64,000 nt of DNA, taken from the NCBI RefSeq assembly GCF_039543385.1, contig NZ_BAABJQ010000007.1:335905-399904 (forward strand), in the 5' to 3' direction. This DNA comes from Rugosimonospora acidiphila (lineage in GTDB: Bacteria > Actinomycetota > Actinomycetes > Mycobacteriales > Micromonosporaceae). Under the pieces are notes generated by a model. It saw only the letters and a program-made list of their open reading frames with translations. It ran no database searches and was not told the DNA's origin. Shown here in pieces: positions 43,581-52,586 of the stretch (position 1 is its first letter; the number at the start of each line of letters is the position of its first letter). Both the position numbers and the translations under genes were made by a program.

Positions 43581-44468
43581 TTAGCCGAAGAGTGGAAGCG
43601 TTTCGGCGAGGCAACGCCATGCGGTGCGTGGTAGGTCGTGATGGGGATCGTCGGTCACCACCTGGACCGCAAGGTGATCAGCTCCGGCGTCCAGGAAGGC
43701 TTGAGCCCGCTTTGCGATTGCCGAGGCGTCGCCAAGCGCGAACACCGCGTCCACCAGCCGCGTGCTGCCGCCGTCGCGGAAATCGTCCTCCTTGAAGCCC
43801 AGCCGGAGCAGATTACTGGTGTAATTGGGCATCGAGAGATAGAAGCGTAGATAAGAGCGCGCGATGTCGCGGGCACGGTCGATATCCGTATCGAGGACCA
43901 CCTTGAGTTCTGGAGCGAGCAGGCTACGGGCGCCGAGAATCTCGCGGGCCCAAGCGGTGTGCTCCACGGTCACCAGATACGGATGCGCTCCCGCGGCTCT
44001 ATCGCGCGACAGGCCCAGCATCCGGGGCCCGAGCGCGGCCAGTACCCGCGCCTGTTCCGGTACCGGGGTAGGCGCGGAATCCAATCCCGACAGATACTCC
44101 TGCATCGCCGAGTACGGACGCGCGTACCGCTCGGTCAGCTGAGGATGGCTGACGCCGAGCCCAAGAAGCAGGCGCCGAGGGTACATCCGCTCGATGCCGG
44201 CCCACTGGGCTGCCACATCGCTGGCCCCGCGCTCCCAGATGCTGACGATGCCGGTGGCCACAGTGATGCGGGAGGTCGCCCGCAACAGCGGCCTGGCGTA
44301 GTCGACTTCCGGGCTCCCACCGAGCCAGAGGGTGCCGTAACCCAGTGCCTCCAGTTCGGCCGCCACGTCGGCTAATTCATCGGTGTGGGCCGGGCCACCG
44401 TTTCGGAGAGCGTTGGTGAAGGCCCCGGTCCAGATGCCGATGCGGCCCAGCCGACCGGATGGTGACAT
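43581..44468 (-). CDS. LLM-class F420-dependent oxidoreductase
   Basis: A 295-residue luciferase-like TIM-barrel protein: RIGIWTGAFTNALRNGGPAH, ELEALGYGTLWLGGSPEVD, ITVATGIVSIWERGA, RLLLGLGVSHP. Close family members use cofactor F420 (or FMN) for hydride transfer; the substrate is unknown. ATG 44468 has AAGGAGA 6 bases upstream; the longer in-frame reading overlaps the ArsR gene and is rejected. It is the last gene of a three-gene minus-strand operon with the ArsR regulator (29 bp upstream) and an SRPBCC protein. Confidence 0.88.
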   Translation of the reverse strand: MSPSGRLGRIGIWTGAFTNALRNGGPAHTDELADVAAELEALGYGTLWLGGSPEVDYARPLLRATSRITVATGIVSIWERGASDVAAQWAGIERMYPRRLLLGLGVSHPQLTERYARPYSAMQEYLSGLDSAPTPVPEQARVLAALGPRMLGLSRDRAAGAHPYLVTVEHTAWAREILGARSLLAPELKVVLDTDIDRARDIARSYLRFYLSMPNYTSNLLRLGFKEDDFRDGGSTRLVDAVFALGDASAIAKRAQAFLDAGADHLAVQVVTDDPHHDLPRTAWRCLAETLPLFG

Positions 44469-44497
44469 GCCAATCTCCTTGGATCTCTGAATTTCCG

Positions 44498-44839
44498 TCA
44501 CCGCTCCGGCGCCTCCGCGATCCGCTTGATGTTCGCCAACCGCCGATCCCAGTCGGCCGCGAGCGCGGCCATCCACCGCGCTGTCGCGTCCAACGCCGCG
44601 GGCCGCACCGCGTACCGCACCTCGCGTCCGACTCTGCCGCCCTGGATCAGCCCGGCGGCATCCAGGACAGCGAGGTGCTTGACGACCGCCTGCCTCGAGA
44701 CGGGGAGCTGTTCGGCGAGCGTCGTCGCGGTGGCCTCGCCGGACGCGGCGAGCAGATCGAGCAGCCGACGCCGGGTCGGGTCGGCCATCGCGACAAGGAC
44801 CTCGTCCACCGCGTCCTCGGCGCCGCCACGTTCGCTCAT
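44498..44839 (-). CDS. ArsR-family winged-helix regulator
   Basis: A 113-residue repressor: VLVAMADPTRRRLLDLLAAS, then the recognition region TLAEQLPVSRQAVVKHLAVLDAAGLI and the wing GREVRYAV. No metal-binding Cys or His cluster is seen, so it is of the non-metal type that is often paired with SRPBCC/AHSA1 genes. It follows the SRPBCC gene by 11 bp and precedes the LLM gene by 29 bp, so it probably regulates the operon it belongs to. Confidence 0.9.
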   Translation of the reverse strand: MSERGGAEDAVDEVLVAMADPTRRRLLDLLAASGEATATTLAEQLPVSRQAVVKHLAVLDAAGLIQGGRVGREVRYAVRPAALDATARWMAALAADWDRRLANIKRIAEAPER

Positions 44840-44850
44840 TATGCCGGTGA

Positions 44851-45285
44851 TTATTCGGCGCGCGCCTTTAGCGCGTCGAGCACCTCGAGCCAGCCCTTGG
44901 TGTTGCCCGTCACCGCCTGGACGCGTAGGTCCTCGGACCCGGCCAGCGCCGCGAACCCGCTCTCGACGACCCGCAGCCGGGTCTTGTCGCCCTCCGGTGT
45001 CAGCGTGAACTCGACGAGCGTGCTGTTGTCCTCGCGCAACTCCTGCCCGGCGAACGCGCTGGCCCAGCGGTAGGCCAGATACGTCGGGGGCTGAACCTGC
45101 TCGACCCGTACCGGGAAGTCGCCGTACTGCGCGTTTCTCGCCACCATCGAATCGCCCTCTCTGGCCACGGTGCCGGACGCACTCGCCGGCTCGGCCACCC
45201 AGAATCCTGGTTCGGCCACCAGCGACCAGACCCGCTCCAGGGGCGCCGCGATGACGACCTCCCGTTCGATTCGATCCTCGCTCAC
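44851..45285 (-). CDS. SRPBCC/AHSA1-like domain protein
   Basis: A 144-residue single-domain protein of the START/Bet v1-like superfamily: REVVIAAPLERVWSLVAEPGFW at the start, YLAYRWASAF in the middle, LVEFTLTPEGDKTRLRVVESG, and a C-terminal helix GWLEVLDALKARAE. Such proteins bind hydrophobic ligands, and their genes commonly pair with an ArsR regulator, as here. GTG 45285 is chosen because GGAGGGAG lies 6 bases upstream; the alternative ATG at 45300 would be inside that site. Confidence 0.88.
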   Translation of the reverse strand: MSEDRIEREVVIAAPLERVWSLVAEPGFWVAEPASASGTVAREGDSMVARNAQYGDFPVRVEQVQPPTYLAYRWASAFAGQELREDNSTLVEFTLTPEGDKTRLRVVESGFAALAGSEDLRVQAVTGNTKGWLEVLDALKARAE

Positions 45286-45518
45286 GGGGACTCCCTCCAT
45301 AGCTACGTAGCATCAGGCGCAACCATACGGTTGCACATCATCGCCTCAAGTGCAACCCGTGAGTTGCTCCTGGGCTTGAGCGCCAACGTCGAGGGCGACG
45401 CGGAAGCAGGCCGGGGCACGCCACAGCCACCCGTGGATTCCGACTCGGGCTAGGGCGTCAGTTCTGACTCGGCTGCCCGGATCGCAACTTGTGAAACGGG
45501 CCCGAGACGGGTGGTGCC

Positions 45519-46631
45519 TCAGGCGGTGGTGCCACCGGTATAGGTGCGCGGCACGCGCGGCCCGATCCTGGCGACGATCTCGGTGTGGACCGTGCCGGTG
45601 GCATCGGCCCAGTCCTGCGCGAGCGGCTCGCCATCGCGACCGGGCCCGAACAGCACCGCGACGTCGCCCTCGCTCACCAGCACGGTCCTGGCGTCCACGA
45701 CGAATTGGTCGATGCCGACCGGCCCGCTGATCGTGAAGCGCGTGCCGGCGATCGACACGGGGGCCGCGCCGACGGCGGAGCGCGGGATGCCGTCGCCGTA
45801 CCCGAGCGGCACAACGGCCAGGGTGGTCTCGCGCCCGGAGGCGCCCTGCCCGGCACCGACCCGCTTGGTTCGCATCACCGTGGACCGCAGCGTCATCGCC
45901 GGGACGAGCCCGAGGTCGCCGCGCAGTGGGATCGGGGAGAGGCCGTAGACCGCGGTCCCGGCGCGGACGAGGTCGAAGTGGGTGCCCGGGAGTGCGAGGG
46001 TGCCGGCCGAATTCGCGAGGTGCCGCACCTCGGGCACGATGCCGTGCCGGGCAGCCTGGTGCAGCGCGTCGTGGAAGGCGTTCAGCTGCGCGTCGTTGGC
46101 GCGATGATCGGGCTCATCGGCGTGGGTGAGCTGGCTCCAGACCCCGATCACCACGACCTCGGCCTGGGCCTGCGCCTTCGCCGCCGCGTCGAGCAGGTCG
46201 GGCCAGTCCGCCAGGCCGCTGCCGCTGTGCCTCAGCCCGGTGTCGACCTCGAGGTGGATTCGGGCCATGAGGTCCAGTTCGTTCGCGACCGCGCGTACGG
46301 CGTTGAGCTGGCCCAGCCCGGAGACGGCCAGGTCGATCTCGGCGTCGATCGCCCGGGCGAGGTCGTCCGGCGCCCACGACCAGGTGAACACCGGTGCGGT
46401 GATTCCGGCGTCGCGCAACGCCAGCGCCTCGCTGACGGTCGCGGCCCCGAGCCAGGTAGCCCCACCTGCCAGCGCCGCGCGGGCGCACGGAAGCATCCCG
46501 TGCCCGTAGCCGTCGGCACTCACCAACGCCATCACTTGACCGCGGGTCTGCTGGGCGAAGGTGGCCGCCGCCAGCCTGGCCACGTTCGCTTCGATGGCGG
46601 AAAGGTCGATGACGGCTTCGGTACGCAACAT
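45519..46631 (-). CDS. Alanine racemase homologue lacking the PLP lysine
   Basis: A 370-residue protein with the whole alanine racemase fold (N-terminal barrel, C-terminal beta domain): AVIDLSAIEANVARL, HLEVDTGLRHSG, VRAGTAVYGLSP, VPLGYGDGIPRSA (with the second catalytic Tyr) and DQFVVDA. The motif that normally reads V-K-A-D-A-Y-G-H-G is VSADGYGHG, so the Schiff-base lysine (position 39 in classic enzymes) is Ser38. PLP could not be bound in the usual way, so the protein is probably not a racemase, unless a base error is involved. ATG 46631 has no ribosome site but a GATAAT 7 bases upstream, which suggests a leaderless transcript. Confidence 0.85.
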   Translation of the reverse strand: MLRTEAVIDLSAIEANVARLAAATFAQQTRGQVMALVSADGYGHGMLPCARAALAGGATWLGAATVSEALALRDAGITAPVFTWSWAPDDLARAIDAEIDLAVSGLGQLNAVRAVANELDLMARIHLEVDTGLRHSGSGLADWPDLLDAAAKAQAQAEVVVIGVWSQLTHADEPDHRANDAQLNAFHDALHQAARHGIVPEVRHLANSAGTLALPGTHFDLVRAGTAVYGLSPIPLRGDLGLVPAMTLRSTVMRTKRVGAGQGASGRETTLAVVPLGYGDGIPRSAVGAAPVSIAGTRFTISGPVGIDQFVVDARTVLVSEGDVAVLFGPGRDGEPLAQDWADATGTVHTEIVARIGPRVPRTYTGGTTA

Positions 46632-46913
46632 GAGCGCGATTATCCCAGCGAGCGGACGGTCATGCCACTTGCGCGATCGTGCTGAGTCGGTACCGGAAGT
46701 GCTTATACGGTAGGCGAAGCAGCATCTGTGCATGCGCACTCAAACTGCGCGGGTCCGCGGTGTTTCACCGAAGGTTTCCCCGCTCATAACTTCACGACGG
46801 CCTCCCGATTACCTGAATTGGTGCCGCCTGCCCCAAGTACGGGACGACGGTCACCCTGACCGTGACGGTGACGGTCCGGTTGTGAACCACCGTACCTACC
46901 GTCAGCATGAGCA
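46632..46913. other. Intergenic region between alanine racemase-like and protease genes
   Basis: About 350 bases without a supported gene if the terminator that follows is included. The part next to the racemase-like gene holds its candidate promoter (-10 GATAAT at 46639-46644 on the minus strand). The remainder shows nothing convincing. Confidence 0.4.
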
Positions 46914-46949
46914 GAGCGGGCACGCCGCGACGCTGCGGCGTGCCCGCTC
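46914..46949 (-). terminator. Terminator of the S8-like protease gene
   Basis: A perfect 15-bp stem (GAGCGGGCACGCCGC, 46914-46928, complement 46935-46949) with a 6-nt loop lies 33 bases beyond the protease stop on the minus strand. Confidence 0.8.
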
Positions 46950-46981
46950 CGTGCCGTGAGGTACGGCGTTCGCGACGCGAA

Positions 46982-49720
46982 TCAGTGCGTCACGGCCGCC
47001 TGCCCGTAGACGGTCTGGGTGAACTCCTTGCCGCTTTCCGTCAGGTTGAGAACCACGTCGATCTCCCAGGTGCCAGGGGTCGGGTCGGTGGCGCTCAGTG
47101 TGGCGGTGGCGACGGCCTGGCCATCGACCGTCTTGGGCGTGGTGTCGGTGGCGACCACCGTGCCGGTGGGGTTGAGCAGGTAGAACGTGAACTTGTTGTC
47201 GGGGCTGGCGTCGGCGGTGTTGAAGTTGAGGTTCAGCGACTTGGTGCCGGCCGACACCGCCATGTTGTAGGTGCTGACCTGGCCGACGGACCGACCCACG
47301 GTCGAGGTGATCACCGTGTTGAACGAGCCGCCCTGGGACGGGATCAGGGTGCGGCGGGCCACCGGAAGCGAGGTCACCGCGCCGGTGATGGACGTGAACT
47401 GCACCGATTCCGGGTGGTCGCCCGCGGCGGTCGGCATCGACACGTTCAGCGGCACGGTAGCGGTGGAATGCGCCGGGATGGTGACCGGATGCGTCGTCGC
47501 CGGCTTGTAGGTCCAGTTCTGGCCGGAGACCTTGAAAGACATCGGCCCGGTGTAGGTGCCCGGCGTCGCCGGAGCCACCGCCAGGTCGACATCCTTACCC
47601 GACCAGAGAATCTTCGCGGTCCACACACCTGGTTCGGGGTTGGTGACTTGCGCGTTCTGCTCGTTCGAGACCGAACCGATGGCACCGTTGCGCCCGGCCG
47701 AACCGTCGTCATAGGACAGTTGCTCCAGGCGTCCCTGCGGGTCGATGAGCGCGAAGCAGATGATGTTGCTGTTGGTGGGGTCGGGCCAGATCATGTCCGC
47801 GTTCAGGCGGTCGAGTCCGATCGGGACGGTGAAGTGGATGGGTGCGCCGGCCACCGCGCCTTCGGCCGGTAGCGGCAGGCTCGGGTCGGGGGCGCTGATG
47901 TTCTCGGTGACCGTGTGCCCGATCTGCTTCGCCGAGCCCAGTTCGCGGTAGGTGCCGCTGACCCTGGTGGGAAGGCTGCTGGTGTTGTACAGGTTCACCG
48001 AGGTGCTGGTGGTGCTTCCGGGGTTGCCGGTCAGGTCCAACTGCGAGGGGGACGGGACCAGGCTGCCGGCGAGGGTCAGCGGCGGGGCCGGGCGCCGGCC
48101 GGCGGTGTCGGGCATCACCTGGGCGGCCTTGACCGCGTTGTAAATGTTGAGCAGTCCGGCGCCCTGCTGGTCGGCGGGGGCACCCAGATCGGTGGCGGTG
48201 CCGGTGAGGATCTGCTTGACCTGGGCCGGGGTGGGACTCGCACCGGCGTGGGTGTCACGGTACGCCTGGATCACGTCCGCGGCCGCGCCGGCGATCAGCG
48301 GCGCGGACTCGCTGGTGCCGCGCATCGACTCGGTCGGGTAGTTGGGCGGGCAGCCGCCGTGCCCGTCTGAACAGTCGGCCTCGCCGAAGTACCCCGGCGC
48401 GACCAGGTCGACCAGCTTGTTGTCGGGCGTGGTGCCGCCCGAGGAGAGCGCGGCGATGTTGTTGCTGACGTAGCTGGAGTACCCGTGGGCCATCGCCACG
48501 AGGCGGAAGTTGTCCACGGCGCCGGCGGCGATGACGTTCGGGTCCGAGGCGGGGGAGGAGATGGTTCCGGAGCTGCCGCTGTCCCCCGATGAGACCACCA
48601 CGGTGACCCCGGCGGCGACGGCGGCGTCGTTGGCCGCGTAGTGCACCGCGTAGTTGCCCGGGCGGGGGGTGTAGCCGTACGACTCGGAGATCACGTCGGC
48701 GTGCTCGACGACGACCGCGTTGTCGACGTTCGCGATCAGCTGCGACTCCTGCTCGGTGGCCTCGCTGGGCGGGGTGTCGATCTGCGAGGAGTCCACAAGG
48801 GACGCGTCCGGCGCGTCACCCCGGATGGTGAACGTGCAGTCCGCCGGCACGTTGGAGAACGGCAGCGCCTGCGCGTAGTTGTAGACCATGTTGCCCTGCG
48901 CGGCCACCGACGAGGCGTCGCCGTACGATTCGTCGCTGCCGGTGTCGGCGGTGTAGTCCGGCGCGTTCATGACCACGTGCGAACCGTCGGCCCGCTGGAA
49001 GTCGGGGTTGCCGGCCACCCGGTTCATGCCACCGATGGCGACGATGACGCCCTTGCCCGTGGCGATCGAGTTGGCCATCTCCGGCGAGTTCGGGTTGCCG
49101 GTCGAGGCGTGGATGTCGGCCATCGCCTCGGGCTCCTGCGCCGGCTTGCCTTTCTCACCTGGAACGGTGGGGCAGGTCGCCGCGGTGCTGGGCTTCTGCA
49201 CGGCCGGTGTCGCCGCGGCCGGTGCGGCGGCCTGCGACGCCGGTGCCGGCGCGAGGGGAACCGCGGTGTCCGGCACGATCTGCGCGACCGCCGCGTCGGC
49301 CCGCAGCCGGGCGACCTCGTCGGCGGAGACCGTCGCCGCGATCGCGTTGACGCTGACCAACTGGCTGACGCCGGTGCCGCCGTGCGACCGGATGTCGGCC
49401 AGCAATGGGGCCTGGTCGGCGAATGCGGCGGCGCGCCGCGTGTCGCCCTGGGTGCGCAGGTTCAGGTCCGAGTGCTGGTTCTTCAGCACCACGATGACCG
49501 ACCCGCCGGAGACCGCCGAGCCGTAGGCGGGTGCCTCGGTCGGTGCGGCCGAGGCGGGGGTGACCACGCCGGCCACCGCCGCGATGGCCGCGGCCAGGCT
49601 GACCGGGGCGGCCACGGCGATGCGAGCCAGCCGGGAACGGCGGGTGGCGCGGTTGTCGCCGGCAATGGCCGGTGGGAGTGTGGGTAGGGGTGAGGGGAGT
49701 CCAGAGGGCTCGTGCTTCAC
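46982..49720 (-). CDS. Secreted subtilase (S8)-like serine protease with atypical triad
   Basis: A 912-residue exported protein. It has a long N-terminal region and signal (hydrophobic core IAVAAPVSLAAAIAAVAGVV, ending ASAAP) and an I9-like propeptide (about 70-150). A subtilase domain (about 190-540) shows the Ser motif GTSESAPLIAG and an oxyanion-type motif SSGDSGSSG. C-terminal beta domains (about 560-912) resemble Fn3/P-type modules. The usual Asp motif (D-T-G or D-G-x-D) is GVIVAIGGMNRV, and the His motif (GHGTHVAG) corresponds to GDASSVAAQG, so Asp and His are not in their normal places. GTG 49720 has GGGAAGG upstream. A perfect 24-bp palindrome lies 20 bp before it. Confidence 0.83.
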   Translation of the reverse strand: MKHEPSGLPSPLPTLPPAIAGDNRATRRSRLARIAVAAPVSLAAAIAAVAGVVTPASAAPTEAPAYGSAVSGGSVIVVLKNQHSDLNLRTQGDTRRAAAFADQAPLLADIRSHGGTGVSQLVSVNAIAATVSADEVARLRADAAVAQIVPDTAVPLAPAPASQAAAPAAATPAVQKPSTAATCPTVPGEKGKPAQEPEAMADIHASTGNPNSPEMANSIATGKGVIVAIGGMNRVAGNPDFQRADGSHVVMNAPDYTADTGSDESYGDASSVAAQGNMVYNYAQALPFSNVPADCTFTIRGDAPDASLVDSSQIDTPPSEATEQESQLIANVDNAVVVEHADVISESYGYTPRPGNYAVHYAANDAAVAAGVTVVVSSGDSGSSGTISSPASDPNVIAAGAVDNFRLVAMAHGYSSYVSNNIAALSSGGTTPDNKLVDLVAPGYFGEADCSDGHGGCPPNYPTESMRGTSESAPLIAGAAADVIQAYRDTHAGASPTPAQVKQILTGTATDLGAPADQQGAGLLNIYNAVKAAQVMPDTAGRRPAPPLTLAGSLVPSPSQLDLTGNPGSTTSTSVNLYNTSSLPTRVSGTYRELGSAKQIGHTVTENISAPDPSLPLPAEGAVAGAPIHFTVPIGLDRLNADMIWPDPTNSNIICFALIDPQGRLEQLSYDDGSAGRNGAIGSVSNEQNAQVTNPEPGVWTAKILWSGKDVDLAVAPATPGTYTGPMSFKVSGQNWTYKPATTHPVTIPAHSTATVPLNVSMPTAAGDHPESVQFTSITGAVTSLPVARRTLIPSQGGSFNTVITSTVGRSVGQVSTYNMAVSAGTKSLNLNFNTADASPDNKFTFYLLNPTGTVVATDTTPKTVDGQAVATATLSATDPTPGTWEIDVVLNLTESGKEFTQTVYGQAAVTH

Positions 49721-49740
49721 GCTTCGACCTTCCCGTCGCC

Positions 49741-49764
49741 GGCCAATCAGCTAGCTGATTGGCC
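49741..49764. promoter_or_regulatory. Perfect 24-bp palindrome upstream of the protease gene
   Basis: The half-site GGCCAATCAGCT is followed directly by its exact reverse complement. It lies 20 bp upstream of the protease start and just downstream of a -10-like TATTAT (49772-49777 on the minus strand), so it would cover the transcription start. It is best read as a repressor operator; a 5' RNA hairpin is also possible. Confidence 0.7.
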
Positions 49765-50498
49765 GAAGCACATAATAAAGATCGCCAGAGTTCGCGACTG
49801 ATCATCACGCCATGAACGATGGGTGTCAATGGTGAGGGTTATGGCGTGACCGGCTCTGGCTTGGCAGGTATCGGAAGGGGCGGCGGTAACCGAGTGGTGG
49901 CGGCGCTGGTAGACAAATCACGATCTTTTCGTGCAGCGACGGTGACGCCGGAAACGGTACGTAGCCTCGACATCGAGCCACCGGGTACGGATTTGAAATC
50001 TAATATCAAATCTCCGTCGTTTGGCTTGCGGTGTCGTCGCCGGTAGTGCCCCGGTTGATGGCGTACGAGTAATCTTGCAGGTTCCGTTCGTGGCGGGCAC
50101 AGCTGCCTGGCACGTGAACTGTGGCGGTTCGCGAGGCGCGGTTTTCGTTCGGTGTGGCCGACGATTTCCGTGGCGGAGGTACCTCGGTGCGCGGCCGACC
50201 GAAGGCCGTCGCCGGGAATCGTGCTCGGGTTCGTGTCGGGCGGCGAGCGGGTGACCGCCGGATTCGGCGTGGGCTCCGGCCGCGCCACGGCCGTGGCGAT
50301 CGACGGCCCGGACCTGCGCGATGGTCACTGCGGGCCTCGCCGGGTGCGGCAACCGTGCCGAGCGCGGACCGAGCCTTGACGTCGAAATTAGTCTCTGCCA
50401 ATGTGATCACAAACTGACCATTCGAGGTTCCGGGCGAAACGGGCGTTCCGCGCGCGGCCGCTCCGGGGTAGCGCCCCGACTGTGCGAGGAGGACGGCA
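49765..50498. other. Divergent intergenic region, no gene
   Basis: About 730 bp between the protease gene and the GH3 gene. Apart from the promoter-like AT-rich segment next to the protease (49765-49800) and an AT-richer patch around 49995-50020, nothing is supported. The reading frames are short or lack ribosome sites. Confidence 0.4.
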
Positions 50499-51713
50499 AT
50501 GGCTCTCAGCGACGGCTCCGGTGACGCCTCAACCCACGTCGACTCATCCCCGGCAACCGACAACCGGGGCGTCGGCAGGCGCGGCCTGCTCGCCGGCGGC
50601 GCGGCCCTGCTCGCGGGCGGCGCCGGGCTGCTGACGCCAGGGCGGTCATTCGCCGCTGCCCCGGCCGCCGCGCGAAGCGCGAAGAGCGATGCCGCACCAG
50701 CCGGGCTCTCCCCGGCACAGCAGGTCGGGCAGCGCGTGATCTGGTCCTATCCCGGGCTGACGCCGCCTCAGGCGCTCTTCGACGCCATCCGCGCCGGACT
50801 GGTCGGCGGGGTGATCTTCTTCGGGGAGAACATCAACCGCAACGACAGCAGCCAGATCCAGGGGGTCACCAGGCAGCTGGCGCAGGCGCAGGCGGACAGC
50901 GGCGTCGGGTACCCGATGCTGCTGATGACCGACCAGGAGGGCGGCACCGTGCAGCGGCTGCCCGGCGCCCCTGGAGTCTCCGAGAGGCAGATCGGCCAGT
51001 CGGCGGACCCGGTCGGCGCGGCGCGCACCGGGGGCATCGGCGCCGCGCAGAACCTGCTCAGCGCGGGGATGAACTGCAACCTCGCCCCGGTACTCGACGT
51101 GTTCCGGCAGGCCGGCAACTTCGATGACCAGTTCGGACGCTCGTACAGCATGGATCCGGTTGTCTGCGGCGAGTGCGGTGCCGCGTCCATCATCGCGCAG
51201 CAGCAGCTCGGTGTGGTCACCAGCGCCAAGCACTTCCCCGGGCTGGGCGCCGCGACCCGCGCCCAGAACACCGACCTGGGACCCGTGCCGCTCAACCAGT
51301 CCCTGTCGGAGCTGCGCGCCATCGACGAGTCGCCGTTCACCAACGCCATCGCCGCCAACGTGGACATGGTCATGACCTCGTGGGCGACCTACCCGGCGCT
51401 CGACCCGGTCCTGCCGGCCGGGCTGTCGCCGAGGATCGTGCTCGAGCTGCGCGGGCGGCTCAAGTTCCGCGGGGTGACGATCACCGACGCGATCGAGGCC
51501 GGCGCGCTGCAGAACTTCGGTGACACCGGTGAGCGCGCGGTGGGGGCTGCGGCGGCCGGCATGGACATCCTGCTCTGCTCCGCGCGGGACGTCACCCAGG
51601 GCCAGGCCGCGGTCGACGCCCTCCAGGCGGCGCTCGCCAACGGGCGGCTCGACTCGGGTGAGGGCGCCCGGGCGCTGCAGCGCGTCCTCGCGCTGCGCGG
51701 CCGGCTCGGCTGA
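50499..51713 (+). CDS. Exported GH3 glycosidase (beta-N-acetylhexosaminidase-like)
   Basis: A 404-residue protein with a Tat-like signal (GRRGLLAGGAALLAGG, about residues 26-53). The GH3 barrel covers the rest: LLMTDQEGGTVQRLPG, NCNLAPVLDV, the KHFPGLG motif carrying the Lys-His pair of NagZ-like enzymes, and the nucleophile in GVTITDAIEAGAL. Single-domain GH3 proteins of this length mostly remove N-acetylglucosamine from cell-wall or chitin fragments. The ATG has AGGAGG upstream. It is followed after 120 bp by a separate NAD(P)-binding protein gene with its own candidate promoter. Confidence 0.9.
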   Translation: MALSDGSGDASTHVDSSPATDNRGVGRRGLLAGGAALLAGGAGLLTPGRSFAAAPAAARSAKSDAAPAGLSPAQQVGQRVIWSYPGLTPPQALFDAIRAGLVGGVIFFGENINRNDSSQIQGVTRQLAQAQADSGVGYPMLLMTDQEGGTVQRLPGAPGVSERQIGQSADPVGAARTGGIGAAQNLLSAGMNCNLAPVLDVFRQAGNFDDQFGRSYSMDPVVCGECGAASIIAQQQLGVVTSAKHFPGLGAATRAQNTDLGPVPLNQSLSELRAIDESPFTNAIAANVDMVMTSWATYPALDPVLPAGLSPRIVLELRGRLKFRGVTITDAIEAGALQNFGDTGERAVGAAAAGMDILLCSARDVTQGQAAVDALQAALANGRLDSGEGARALQRVLALRGRLG

Positions 51714-51749
51714 GGCACTCCCGCGTCGGGAAGAGAGTCTGGCCGGACC

Positions 51750-51776
51750 GGTCACATTCTCATCGTCGGATCCGAC
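51750..51776 (+). promoter_or_regulatory. Candidate ECF41-dependent promoter
   Basis: GGTCACA (51750-51756) and CGAC (51773-51776) are 16 bases apart, each one base from the ECF41 consensus pair TGTCACA and CGTC. The site lies 58 bp upstream of the NAD(P)-binding protein gene, which precedes an ECF41 sigma factor gene. This would be an autoregulated operon. Confidence 0.45.
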
Positions 51777-51833
51777 AGTGCTGTGAGGCCGGCAGCGACC
51801 GTGCCGGCACAGACACGAGGGGAGCCCGACGCC

Positions 51834-52529
51834 ATGAGACTGGTCGTGTTCGGAGCCAACGGGAGCACCGGCCGGCTGCTCGTTCGCCTGGCGCTGGCCG
51901 CCGGCCACGACGTCGTGGCGGTGACCCGGCAACCCGCCGGGTTTCCGCTGCGCGGCGACCGGCTGGTCGTCGAGGGTGCGGACGTCCACGACGGTGACGC
52001 GGTCGCCCGGGCGGTACGGGGCGCGGACGCGGTCCTCTCGAGCCTCGGGGTGCCGTTTGCCCGCAAGCCCATCACGGTCTACAGCGCCGGCATGGCCAAC
52101 ATCGTCGACGCGATGTCGCGGTACGGCGTCAAGCGGGTGACCGCGGTCAGTTCCAGCGCCACCGAGCCCAGCCACCACGCCGACGGCGGATTCCTGCTCA
52201 ACCGCGTCATGCAGCCGCTGCTGACGGCGACGATCGGCAAGACCACCTATGCGGACATGCGGCGGATGGAGCAGCTGCTGCGCGCCAGCGACCTGGACTG
52301 GACGGTGATGCGCCCGTCCGGGCTGTTCGACGCCGCCCAGGTCAGCGCATACCAGCTGCGCGAGGACCGGGCCGACGGCATCTTCACCAGCCGGATCGAC
52401 CTCGCCGCGAGCCTCCTCGCCGGGACCACGAGCACCGAGTGGGTACGGAAGAACGTCGCGATCACCACCTCCGACGGCGCCCCTACCCTGTTCCAGATGA
52501 TCCGTCGCGAGGCGTTCGGGCGGTCATGA
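51834..52529 (+). CDS. NAD(P)-binding NmrA/atypical SDR protein
   Basis: A 231-residue Rossmann-fold protein: MRLVVFGANGSTGRLLVRLAL with the GxxGxxG nucleotide motif, then VVEGADVHDGDAVARAVRGAD and KRVTAVSSSAT. The active-site YxxxK is replaced by TTYADMRRMEQLL, as in NmrA-like sensors and NADP-dependent reductases. The ATG has GAGGGGAG about 10 bases upstream; upstream in-frame residues are not family-like. It lies 57 bp before the ECF41 sigma gene, and oxidoreductases of this kind are common ECF41 partners. Confidence 0.88.
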   Translation: MRLVVFGANGSTGRLLVRLALAAGHDVVAVTRQPAGFPLRGDRLVVEGADVHDGDAVARAVRGADAVLSSLGVPFARKPITVYSAGMANIVDAMSRYGVKRVTAVSSSATEPSHHADGGFLLNRVMQPLLTATIGKTTYADMRRMEQLLRASDLDWTVMRPSGLFDAAQVSAYQLREDRADGIFTSRIDLAASLLAGTTSTEWVRKNVAITTSDGAPTLFQMIRREAFGRS

Positions 52530-52586
52530 CCGGCACCGGCCCCGTGACCCGCATCGCCCCCGTAACCGGATCGAGGGGCGACACCG

